A DNA stretch of 64,000 nt. Source: Hymenobacter wooponensis (GTDB lineage Bacteria > Bacteroidota > Bacteroidia > Cytophagales > Hymenobacteraceae). The notes beneath the pieces were generated by a model. It was not told the DNA's origin, searched no databases, and saw only the letters and a program-made list of their open reading frames with translations. Where the stretch lies: assembly GCF_004745865.1 (NCBI RefSeq), contig NZ_SRKZ01000004.1, positions 124,001 through 188,000 of the forward strand. The letters run 5' to 3'. Positions 37,425-45,090 of this stretch are shown here, one piece after another. Each line of letters starts with the position of its first letter. Position 1 is the stretch's first letter. The position numbers and the translations under genes were made by a program.

Positions 37425-37532
37425 CAAATATATTGGGGCTGGGTAATAAAAAGCAAACTCAAAAATGCTGTCAGTGGCTCCTTATCGAGGTTTTTCATTT
37501 ACCTAACATGTACCCTATACACTTACTTCACA
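37425..37532 (-). promoter_or_regulatory. GH5/sensor promoter with shared upstream box
   Basis: Minus strand: box TGTGAAGTAAGTGTATAG (37532-37515), GAGCCAC (37480-37474), -33 TTTG (37457-37454), a 21-base spacer and -7 TATATTTG (37432-37425). Both core elements match the Bacteroidota consensus exactly. GAGCCAC begins 48 bases before the -7, as at GH30, and the box sits 91 bases from it, as at SusC1. Confidence 0.78.
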
Positions 37533-37676
37533 AGTGCAAGGCCGCCTTTATACGGCCCTACCTGAATAGATACAGCGTATCTATAGCTCGCGGCTACAGA
37601 TAAGAAACAATGAAAAATCACCGCTAGCCAGAATAAAATCTTCAGACTAGCGGGGATTTTCTACTTGCGACTCTAG

Positions 37677-37717
37677 TAATAAAAGCAAAACGGCAGACTA
37701 CCATAGTCTGCCGTTTT
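37677..37717 (-). terminator. Terminator after GH3, 14-bp stem
   Basis: AAAACGGCAGACTA (37687-37700) is the perfect partner of 37704-37717 with a three-base loop. On the minus strand TTTTGCTTTTATTAC follows. It lies 60 bases after the GH3 stop and ends system 2. Confidence 0.85.
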
Positions 37718-37776
37718 CAAGAGAAACTGACATCGAACTAAAAGCGGTGGCTTACTCGCATAGGCCTAGAACAATA

Positions 37777-40092
37777 TTACTGACTCAGTTTGAAGGAGGC
37801 CATCTGGACGTCGCGGGAGTTGCCACCTACGAACACTTGAAAGTCGCCGGGCTCAGCCACGAACTTCAGATCTGTGTTATAAAATTTCAGGTCATCTGGG
37901 GTAAGGCGGAACGTAAGCGTGCGGCTCTCCCCTTTCTTTAGCATCACCTTCTGGAAGCCTTTCAGCTCTTTTACTGGCCTAGAGATAGACCCCACCATAT
38001 CGCGGATATATAGCTGGGCTACTTCTTCGCCATCGTAGTTGCCGGTGTTCTTCACGGTAACTTTCACTTCTAGTGTACCCGTGGGGCTCAGGGTAGTTGT
38101 GCTGAGCTCAGGCTTGCCATACTGAAAGGTAGTGTAGCTCAACCCGTAGCCAAAAGGATAGAGCGGGTCATTGCTCACATCCATGTAGCGCGACTTGTAC
38201 TTATCTAGTGCTACCCCGGCGTAGGGACGGCCGGTGTTCTTGTGGTTATAATAAATTGGCACCTGGCCTACGTGCTGCGGGAAAGTAGCCGTGAGCTTGC
38301 CCGAGGGGTTATACGCTCCGAACAAAACATCAGCAATAGCATTACCAGCCTGAGTACCTGCAAACCACGTTTCCAGAATAGCATCGGCATTCTGATCTTC
38401 CCAGGGCAAGGTCATGGGCCGGCCGCTCATTAGCACAATAACCAGCGGTTTACCGGTTTTCTTAAGCGCCTTCAGCAGCTCTAACTGCTGGCCTGGCAGG
38501 CCAATGTCGGCGCGGCTAGCCGCCTCCCCCGTCATACCCTGCGATTCGCCAACAGCAGCTACAATCACGTCGGCGCTTTGGGCCACCTGCACGGCTTCGC
38601 GAATCATTTCTTCCGAGCTGCGCTTGTCTACGTTCAGCTCGCCACCGTGAGCGTTGAGGCGGTCAATCATCTGCTGATCATCCGTGAAGTTGGCACCCTG
38701 CGCTGTTACAATCTTCACGCTGTTGCCAGCCACATTTTTAATGCCTTGCTCCAACGACACGGCCTGTTTCCAGTCGCCAGCGCCGCTCCAGCTACCAATC
38801 ATATCACGCTGCCGGGTAGCCAGCGGACCCACCAGGGCAATGGTACCCGCCTTCTTCAGGGGCAGGGCGTTATTGCTGTTTTTCAGCAAGACCATGCTTT
38901 TGCGGGAAATGTCACGGGCATCGGCCATGAACTGCTTGTTCATCATGGTCGCTTTTGCCCGCTTCTCATTGGTGTAGAGATAAGGATCTTTGAACAGGCC
39001 TAGCTTCCATTTGGCTTCCAAGATGCGGCGGCAGGCCAAATCAATCTGCTCCTGTTTAACGGTGCCATCTTTCAGGTTTTGAGCTAGGTTCTTCAGGAAG
39101 ATTTCCCCCACCATGTCCTGATCGATTCCTGCGTTCAGGGCCAGCGCCGAAACCTGAGCATCGTCGCCCATGCCGTGGGCCGTCATCTCATTGATGGCAG
39201 TGTAGTCGGTGGCTACAAACCCCTTAAAGCCCCACTGGTTACGCAGCAACTCAGTCATTAGCCACTTGTTGCCGGTGGCCGGAACGCCATTAATATCGTT
39301 AAACGACGACATCATGGAGCCCGCTCCTGCCTCTACGGCGGCTTTGTACGGTGGCAAGTACTCATTATACATGCGCACCAGGCTCATGTCGGTGGTGTTG
39401 TAATCGCGGCCAGCTTCAGCTGCACCATACAGTGCGAAGTGCTTCACGCAGGCCATTACGGTGTTGTTTTTACTCAGGTCGTCGCCCTGGTAACCGCGCA
39501 CCATTACGCGAGCAATCTGGGAACCCAGATACGGATCCTCGCCCGAGCCCTCTGAGATACGGCCCCAGCGTGGGTCGCGGGCTATGTCCACCATCGGCGA
39601 GTATACCCAGTTGATGCCATCGGCGGAGGCTTCCTCGGCTGCAATACGGGCACTCCGCTCCATGGCTTGCAAGTCCCAGCTCGACGCTAGGCCCAGCGCA
39701 ATCGGGAAAATAGTGCGGTGACCGTGAATGACATCGTATCCAAAAATGAGCGGAATATGCAGCCGCGACTCTTTCACGGCCATTTCTTGGAGCTTGCGGG
39801 CCGCTTTGGGCGTAAACGTGTTCAACACCGAGCCTACATTGCCTTTGCGAATGTTTGCGTCGACATCCTTGCTAACTACTGGCCCGGTTACATCAAAGCC
39901 TACCGTTATCATGTTCAGCTGGCCGATTTTTTCTTCCAGCGACATCTTCTGCATCAGCTCATTGATGAACTTGGTCATCTTCTGGTCATCATCAGCTAGT
40001 ACGGTAGTGGCCGCAGCCGATTGAGATGCTTGCAATTGCGGGGTCAGCAGCCCCAACGACATGAGCAGGGCGGTTCGGAAAACTCGTTTCAT
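37777..40092 (-). CDS. bglX: GH3 beta-glucosidase, BglX type
   Basis: A 771-residue exported enzyme (signal peptide MKRVFRTALLMSLGLLTPQL). The GH3 barrel carries the nucleophile Asp296 in GFVATDYTAINEM and the substrate contacts VKHFALYG and DPRWGRISEGSGEDPYLG. A second alpha/beta domain follows (LVGPLATRQRDMIGSWSG), then a C-terminal fibronectin-like domain (about 690-765). The layout is that of periplasmic BglX. It would release glucose from beta-gluco-oligosaccharides imported by either SusCD pair. ATG 40092 gives the signal peptide; the frame is open to 40167. It lies about 100 bases after the GH43-like gene and ends the operon. Confidence 0.93.
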   Translation of the reverse strand: MKRVFRTALLMSLGLLTPQLQASQSAAATTVLADDDQKMTKFINELMQKMSLEEKIGQLNMITVGFDVTGPVVSKDVDANIRKGNVGSVLNTFTPKAARKLQEMAVKESRLHIPLIFGYDVIHGHRTIFPIALGLASSWDLQAMERSARIAAEEASADGINWVYSPMVDIARDPRWGRISEGSGEDPYLGSQIARVMVRGYQGDDLSKNNTVMACVKHFALYGAAEAGRDYNTTDMSLVRMYNEYLPPYKAAVEAGAGSMMSSFNDINGVPATGNKWLMTELLRNQWGFKGFVATDYTAINEMTAHGMGDDAQVSALALNAGIDQDMVGEIFLKNLAQNLKDGTVKQEQIDLACRRILEAKWKLGLFKDPYLYTNEKRAKATMMNKQFMADARDISRKSMVLLKNSNNALPLKKAGTIALVGPLATRQRDMIGSWSGAGDWKQAVSLEQGIKNVAGNSVKIVTAQGANFTDDQQMIDRLNAHGGELNVDKRSSEEMIREAVQVAQSADVIVAAVGESQGMTGEAASRADIGLPGQQLELLKALKKTGKPLVIVLMSGRPMTLPWEDQNADAILETWFAGTQAGNAIADVLFGAYNPSGKLTATFPQHVGQVPIYYNHKNTGRPYAGVALDKYKSRYMDVSNDPLYPFGYGLSYTTFQYGKPELSTTTLSPTGTLEVKVTVKNTGNYDGEEVAQLYIRDMVGSISRPVKELKGFQKVMLKKGESRTLTFRLTPDDLKFYNTDLKFVAEPGDFQVFVGGNSRDVQMASFKLSQ

Positions 40093-40190
40093 ATGGGAAA
40101 GGAAGTATGGAAAGATCAACTCAGGAATGGCCGAGGCGTCTGCAAATCTGCATCCCGCGTGTGCCAACGGCCTATAGCCTTACACCGCAC

Positions 40191-41948
40191 TTACTTCACC
40201 GCCGTAACGGCAGTGCGCGATGAAATGCCATTTTCATTGATGGCCTCAATGGTAAAGTAGTATGGCAGGTCCTTGTCCATGCCTTTGAAGTAGTATTCGG
40301 AGGCTCCGTGCACTAGTATGCAGCTGTAGAGCTTGTCGGGCGCTATGCCTACATGAATGTTGTAGGCGTAGGCATCATCGGAAGGAGTCCATTTTAACCA
40401 AGCGCTGCGCTTGTCCTTCTCGGTGTGCAATACTACAAAACCTTTTACTTGGTTGGGTGCTGCACCACTCCCCCGCCCAAAAATTCGTAGGCCACTCAGC
40501 GCAAATTTGCCAGTGGGCATATGTATATTTTCAAGTTTGAGGTAGCGCGTCTGCACTGGCCTAGCTAGCTCAATATAGTCGTGGGGCACGTCGGTCTGGT
40601 TGCGGCTTTTGTCGACTAGCAGCTTCCACTTTTTGCCATCTTTCGATTCCCACAGCTTATACTGGTGATAGGTACCATGCTGCTTGCCCAGGAACTCCGC
40701 ATCCTGATCAGCGTAGTTGATTTGAATGGCGTGCACAGTGCTCAGGGTGCCCAAATCAGTTTGTAAATATTCTCCTTTATCGCCCGTAGCGGCACTCCAA
40801 TAAGTTTTTATGCTCTCATCGACGGCATAATTGGGTAAGTAGCCGCCAAGCGTAGAAGAAGCTTGCACGGGCTTTTGGTAGTTGAGAAGCATCCAACCCG
40901 TGAATCGGCTTTTCAAATGATCTTCGGGTCCGGTGGGTAGGTAATGGGGGTAGTCCCCAAAATCGGTATTGGCATACAACACACCGTCTTTATCGAAGCC
41001 GGCCGGCCATAGGCCTAGGCGACGCTCAAAATTGTTCTTTACCGATATTACCATAGTAGAAAGGTGCCACCAGTTGCCCCAGGTATCCTGAAAGGTGTTG
41101 CCGTGGCCTGCGCCCCGGGCAAAACCACCAGGTTTATAGGCGAAAGGGTTGTGCTTCTGCGGGGTGAAGGGGCCTAGCGGCTTGTCACTTATCTGCACAC
41201 CATCGGCATAACCGCTAAATTCGGTACCGGGCGCGCCATATTGCAAGTAGTACTTGCCCTGATACTTAGTCATCCAGGCACCCTCCATGAACGGATCCAG
41301 AAACGTGTTATCTAAGTATTCGCCGAAGCGTTGCCAGCCAAACTGTTTGTCGTTGAGCCCAAACATTACCTTGGGTTGACCAATGGGTTGAAAGGTTTTG
41401 CGGCTGATTTGCTGCCCGTAGAGCGGAAACTCATTGCTGCTGCCCCAGTACAGGTATAGCTTGCCATCATCATCAAGGAAAAACGCCGGGTCCCAGGCGC
41501 CAATCTGGAAGGGCTCCACGGCTTCCTTCCACTCGTTTGCCTTCGGGTTGGTACTCATCCAGATCGGGAAGTCTTTCTCGTGGGTTGAGCCGTATACCAA
41601 CAGCGTATCGCCCAGCACAAAGACGGCGGGCGCGCACAAGTCGTCATACACCTTGTGCTGGGGCTTGAGGAAGGAGCGCGAGATAAACTTCCAGTTATAC
41701 AAGTCCTGGCTCCACCAGTAGCCCCACTGGTTGGTGCTGAACAGGTAGTATTCTCCTTTATATAAGGTGATGACGGGGTCGGCGGTAGCGCGGTGTCGGC
41801 CTGCTTCCGCAAAGTTGGGGATGGGCGTATAGCCGTAATCCAGGTTCAGGGGGTTGCAGTACGTGCGCTGGCCAGGGCTGGAAGTTGGCTGAGCTTGGCC
41901 AGACAGGCCTAGCAGCACAGCAAAAAGCAAGAGCAGGATTCGGAGCAT
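40191..41948 (-). CDS. GH43-like hydrolase with discoidin (F5/8 C) and Fn3 domains
   Basis: A 585-residue exported protein with signal peptide MLRILLLLFAVLLGLSGQAQ. A five-bladed-propeller GH43-type catalytic domain spans about 30-320. The expected triad is visible as Asp57 (ATADPVI), Asp153 (GAWDPAFF) and Glu222 (PFMEGAW). A discoidin/F5-8C domain follows at about 335-475 (ASSTLGGYLPNYAVDESIKT, ALSGLRIFG), then a fibronectin III-like domain to the end. GH43 enzymes usually cut arabinans or xylosides, so its place beside GH144 and GH3 hints at side chains or a divergent specificity. ATG 41948 is preferred over the longer frame that would cross a 19-bp hairpin. Confidence 0.85.
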   Translation of the reverse strand: MLRILLLLFAVLLGLSGQAQPTSSPGQRTYCNPLNLDYGYTPIPNFAEAGRHRATADPVITLYKGEYYLFSTNQWGYWWSQDLYNWKFISRSFLKPQHKVYDDLCAPAVFVLGDTLLVYGSTHEKDFPIWMSTNPKANEWKEAVEPFQIGAWDPAFFLDDDGKLYLYWGSSNEFPLYGQQISRKTFQPIGQPKVMFGLNDKQFGWQRFGEYLDNTFLDPFMEGAWMTKYQGKYYLQYGAPGTEFSGYADGVQISDKPLGPFTPQKHNPFAYKPGGFARGAGHGNTFQDTWGNWWHLSTMVISVKNNFERRLGLWPAGFDKDGVLYANTDFGDYPHYLPTGPEDHLKSRFTGWMLLNYQKPVQASSTLGGYLPNYAVDESIKTYWSAATGDKGEYLQTDLGTLSTVHAIQINYADQDAEFLGKQHGTYHQYKLWESKDGKKWKLLVDKSRNQTDVPHDYIELARPVQTRYLKLENIHMPTGKFALSGLRIFGRGSGAAPNQVKGFVVLHTEKDKRSAWLKWTPSDDAYAYNIHVGIAPDKLYSCILVHGASEYYFKGMDKDLPYYFTIEAINENGISSRTAVTAVK

Positions 41949-42023
41949 GGAAATCTGTGCAACTAGTCTGCTGAACCATGAGAAACGTGGCACTGGGCTG
42001 CGCGCGGCTTCAGTCCGCGCCGC

Positions 42024-42068
42024 GCCAAGAGTACTAGGCCAGCGAAGAACTGGCCTAGTACTCTTGGC
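42024..42068. repeat. 19-bp perfect hairpin containing paired GGCCTAG words
   Basis: GCCAAGAGTACTAGGCCAG (42024-42042) pairs exactly with 42050-42068 around a seven-base loop. It lies between the GH144 and GH43-like genes. No T-run follows on the minus strand, so it may be an RNA-stability or processing hairpin rather than a terminator. Confidence 0.75.
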
Positions 42069-42143
42069 CAACCAACCTTCGCAAAAAGGAAACCCCGAAT
42101 TGAAGGTTGGCACACCCTAGTGCCGCGTTTCTCCACTGTTCAG

Positions 42144-43511
42144 CTATTTCTTCACTTGAGGGCTTTCAAAGCCGAGCTTTGTAAGGCCGCGTTGCACATC
42201 GGGGCTGCTCATGAAAAGCTTCCACAGTAGGCCTGTCCGATGGTTTTCAATCATAACTACTATGGGGCCTTGGTCGATGGCCAGGTGCGACTTGGCGTAC
42301 CAGTCGTGCTGCTCGCTGAAGCCATCTACAAACCCGTACTCACTCCAGATCTTGTCGCCGAGGTCGTTGTAGAAATGCTTGAGAGCCGCCATCGACTCCT
42401 TTGGCGCGTACGGCATGGCCGATAACGCAGCTGTAGGCGAAATCACTCCTAAGTCCTCGGTAGGCGAATGAGCCGCGTAGCCCTTGTAGCTGTCCGAAGC
42501 GGTCAGGCCCCAGTTGTTGGGCCCGTAGCCTTTATACTTCTTGGGGTTATCAACGCAATAGGCGTAGTTGATGCGGGTGTGGGCCTGATTTTGCTGCCAA
42601 TAGTCGGCGTACTGGTCTTTCAGGCCGCGCGGGTCTAGGCCTAGGAATGAGTAGTGGGAGAAGAATAGCGGCCCGCCGTAGTCAAACCCTAGTGGCAGGG
42701 TAGTATTGTAGAACTCCTTGCCGTTTTTGAAGTAGTTGCCGGTAGCCCAGCCTTGGTCGTACACCTTCTTGTCGATGGCATACTTAGGCGACGACGCGGC
42801 CAGCACATAGGTAATCAAGCACTCATTCCAGCCATGAATCTGGTGGTTCATGCTCCACCCGTTATTAGGACTCCAGTGCCAATAGAGCACGTTTTGCCCC
42901 CCTTGGGTGTGCCAGTTCCACTCCACTCCTTCCCACATCCAGAGAATATGGTTACGCAAGTCCTGCTCGGTTTTGCTGGTACCGGTGAAATACTGGCGGG
43001 CGCAAATCAGCCCCTCAAACAGAAATGAGCTTTCTACCAGGTCAGCCCCATCATCCTTTTGGCTGAAGCGGATTACTTTACCCGTAGCCCCATTCAGCCA
43101 GTGCGGAAACACCCCGTGAAAGGAATCGGCCTTTTCCAGAAACTTCACGATTTTAAAGATGCGCGTGGCGGCTTCTTCCCGCGAAATCCACTTGCGCTCG
43201 GCCGCCACAAGTATGGCCATAATGCCAAAGCCCGTGCCGCCGGTAGTCACCACCTCGTCGCCGTAGTCGAAAGAACGGTTGCTCCGCTCCCGGGCCATAC
43301 CGGAGACAGGATGGCCAAAATCCCAGAAATAGCGAAAGGTTTGCTTCTGCACCAGATCCAGCAGTTGCTCATCCGTGAGGTTTTTGGGCCGTTGCTTGGG
43401 GTTGAAGCTTGCAGTACTGACTGGGGCTTTTTTGGCGGCGGGCTTCTGCTGGGCCCAGAGCAAGCCCGGCAGCAACAGCGCTAGAAAAGAAAATACAACA
43501 CGATACGTCAT
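42144..43511 (-). CDS. Glucoamylase-like family protein, probable GH144 endo-beta-1,2-glucanase
   Basis: A 455-residue exported protein (signal MTYRVVFSFLALLLPGLLWA). It is an alpha/alpha-barrel of the Glycoamylase family: LLDLVQKQTFRYFWDFGHP, TTGGTGFGIMAI, FPHWLNGATGKV, NLWGLTASD-like NWGLTASDSYKGY, and SPTAALSAMPYAP. This family includes GH144, whose founding enzyme (Chitinophaga) cuts beta-1,2-glucan. The N-terminal helix spacing fits GH144 well. I do not assign catalytic residues. It follows SusD2 after a terminator 28 bases upstream and would act in the periplasm with GH3. Confidence 0.85.
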   Translation of the reverse strand: MTYRVVFSFLALLLPGLLWAQQKPAAKKAPVSTASFNPKQRPKNLTDEQLLDLVQKQTFRYFWDFGHPVSGMARERSNRSFDYGDEVVTTGGTGFGIMAILVAAERKWISREEAATRIFKIVKFLEKADSFHGVFPHWLNGATGKVIRFSQKDDGADLVESSFLFEGLICARQYFTGTSKTEQDLRNHILWMWEGVEWNWHTQGGQNVLYWHWSPNNGWSMNHQIHGWNECLITYVLAASSPKYAIDKKVYDQGWATGNYFKNGKEFYNTTLPLGFDYGGPLFFSHYSFLGLDPRGLKDQYADYWQQNQAHTRINYAYCVDNPKKYKGYGPNNWGLTASDSYKGYAAHSPTEDLGVISPTAALSAMPYAPKESMAALKHFYNDLGDKIWSEYGFVDGFSEQHDWYAKSHLAIDQGPIVVMIENHRTGLLWKLFMSSPDVQRGLTKLGFESPQVKK

Positions 43512-43534
43512 GGGCGGGAAAGGGAGGGATAGAA

Positions 43535-43569
43535 CAAAAAGCGCCGGGGCGGCAAGCAGCCCCGGCGCT
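43535..43569 (-). terminator. Terminator/attenuator between SusD2 and GH144
   Basis: On the minus strand AGCGCCGGGGC (43569-43559) pairs perfectly with 43550-43540, loop of eight, followed by TTTTTG. It lies 16 bases after the SusD2 stop and 24 bases before the GH144 start, so part of the SusC2-SusD2 transcription should stop here. Confidence 0.85.
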
Positions 43570-43585
43570 CTTCTCGTAGCTAGGC

Positions 43586-45070
43586 CTAGTAGCCGGGGTT
43601 CTGGCTGATCAGGCCACCGCTGACATCAATGCGAGCCTGCGGAATGGGGAACACCTCGTTTTTACCATCCACGAAGTTTTTACCAACGGCCCGCAACACA
43701 GTGCCGGCTCGGCCCTGGCGCACCAAGTCCCAGAACCGGTCATGCTCCATGGCCAGCTCTAACCGGCGGTCTTGCCAGATGGCTTGGCGCAAAGCCACGC
43801 GGTCTGTTACCGTAATATCAGGTAGCGCGGTGGTGCTGGTGCCACGGGCACGCTTGCGTACCAGGTTGAGGTTGCTCAGGGCTTTGGCCGTTTGACCTTG
43901 CTCGTTAGCCGCCTCAGCATTCATCAGCAACACATCGGCGTAGCGCAGAATCCGAATGTTTTTACCAGCATCGCCCATGCCGTTGGGCGAGCGAGGGTCG
44001 GTGGCGCGCACGTAGGCCTTCTGGTTGTAGCGGGGGTTATCAATCACCGTTGGGATGGTAACCCCGTCGCCCAGGTTTTCACCGGCGTAGATGATGGTTG
44101 CGTCGCGCCGCGTGTCGCCGGCTTCGTACGCGCTGTTCAGGTTTTCGGAAGGCGTGTTAAAGCCCCAGCCACCGGTAGGAATAGGAGCCCGGGGGCTTTG
44201 CACCTCAGCGTACTGCGAGCCGCCCCCACCTTGGGGCAGAGTAGCCGCCTGCACCTCAAAAATAGACTCGCTGGAGTTTTCGCCATCTAGCGTGAACAGA
44301 CGGGCGTAGTCGTTGTACAGGCTGTACTGATTTGAGGCAATAACCTGGTCCGTCAGGGTCAGGACCTGGGCCCAGTTATTCTGATACATGTACACTTTAG
44401 CCAGCATACCTTGGGCAGCGCCCTTCGTCACGCGGCCCAGGTCGGCGGAGGCGTACGCGGAGCGTTCGGGCAGAGCGGCAATAGCGGCGGTCAGATCCTC
44501 AATAATGAAGTTGTAGGTTTCCTGCTTGCTAGCACGGGCCTTAGAGGAGTTGCTACCATCGCGCGGAGGTAGTTCATTAATGATAGGAACGCCACCAAAG
44601 GTGCGTACTAGGTTGAAGTAGTAGTAGGCCCGTAAGAACCGGGCTTCTCCAATCAGGCGTGCCTTCAGGGCTTCATCCATTTGTATGGGCGGCACCCGCA
44701 GTATCACTTGGTTGGCGCGGGCTATGCCTAAGTAGTGGCCCTGCCAGAACCCATCGAGTAGGCCATTGGCCGCTGTGGCTGTGAAATTATCCAACTCACC
44801 CATGGCCGGGGCGTCGCCGGGGGTGCTGCCTTTGTCGGCGTCATCGGAGGCCACGCTCGCAATGCCTACGAAGGAAAAGGTGTGCACCGAGAAGTCGCGC
44901 AGCTGATTGTACACGGCGTTAGTGGCCTGCACGGCCCCGTCGGAGGTGGCGAAGAAGTTCTCGCTTAGCTCCTCGCCCAGCGGTTCGGTGTCCAGAAAAT
45001 CTTTACAGCTGCTGGTAGCGAGCGTTAGCGACAAGCTGGCTAGAGCAATGATATAGTGTTTCGCTTTCAT
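43586..45070 (-). CDS. SusD/RagB-family outer-membrane lipoprotein (SusD2)
   Basis: A 494-residue lipoprotein (lipobox ATSSC, Cys22). SusD features are FLDTEPLGEELSENFFATSD at the mature start, LIGEARFLRAYYYFNLVRTFG, and the ending GGLISQNPGY. It pairs with the STN-type SusC2, 20 bases upstream. It is clearly diverged from SusD1 in the ligand-facing loops, so the two systems probably import different glycans. Confidence 0.95.
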   Translation of the reverse strand: MKAKHYIIALASLSLTLATSSCKDFLDTEPLGEELSENFFATSDGAVQATNAVYNQLRDFSVHTFSFVGIASVASDDADKGSTPGDAPAMGELDNFTATAANGLLDGFWQGHYLGIARANQVILRVPPIQMDEALKARLIGEARFLRAYYYFNLVRTFGGVPIINELPPRDGSNSSKARASKQETYNFIIEDLTAAIAALPERSAYASADLGRVTKGAAQGMLAKVYMYQNNWAQVLTLTDQVIASNQYSLYNDYARLFTLDGENSSESIFEVQAATLPQGGGGSQYAEVQSPRAPIPTGGWGFNTPSENLNSAYEAGDTRRDATIIYAGENLGDGVTIPTVIDNPRYNQKAYVRATDPRSPNGMGDAGKNIRILRYADVLLMNAEAANEQGQTAKALSNLNLVRKRARGTSTTALPDITVTDRVALRQAIWQDRRLELAMEHDRFWDLVRQGRAGTVLRAVGKNFVDGKNEVFPIPQARIDVSGGLISQNPGY

Positions 45071-45090
45071 GAGGTAGCGCTGCTTGCTGG

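Larger units (their letters stand above)
36789..37776. other. 988-base intergenic region holding GH5 leader RNA and GH3 terminator
   Basis: No supported ORF. On the minus strand it holds the GH3 terminator (37677-37717), an imperfect hairpin (37612-37661), and the GH5 promoter (37425-37532). A structured 5' segment follows (37364-37414, an 8-bp outer and 7-bp inner stem, and 37314-37340). An intrinsic terminator lies at 36828-36860. The predicted RNA from about 37419 to 36828 is noncoding. Confidence 0.6.

Noticed and set aside
40184..40199. GTGAAGTAAGTG resembling the shared glycan box upstream of GH3
   Set aside because: It is made of the last codons and stop of the GH43-like gene, lacks the TATA part, and no -7 box stands at 69 or 91 bases.
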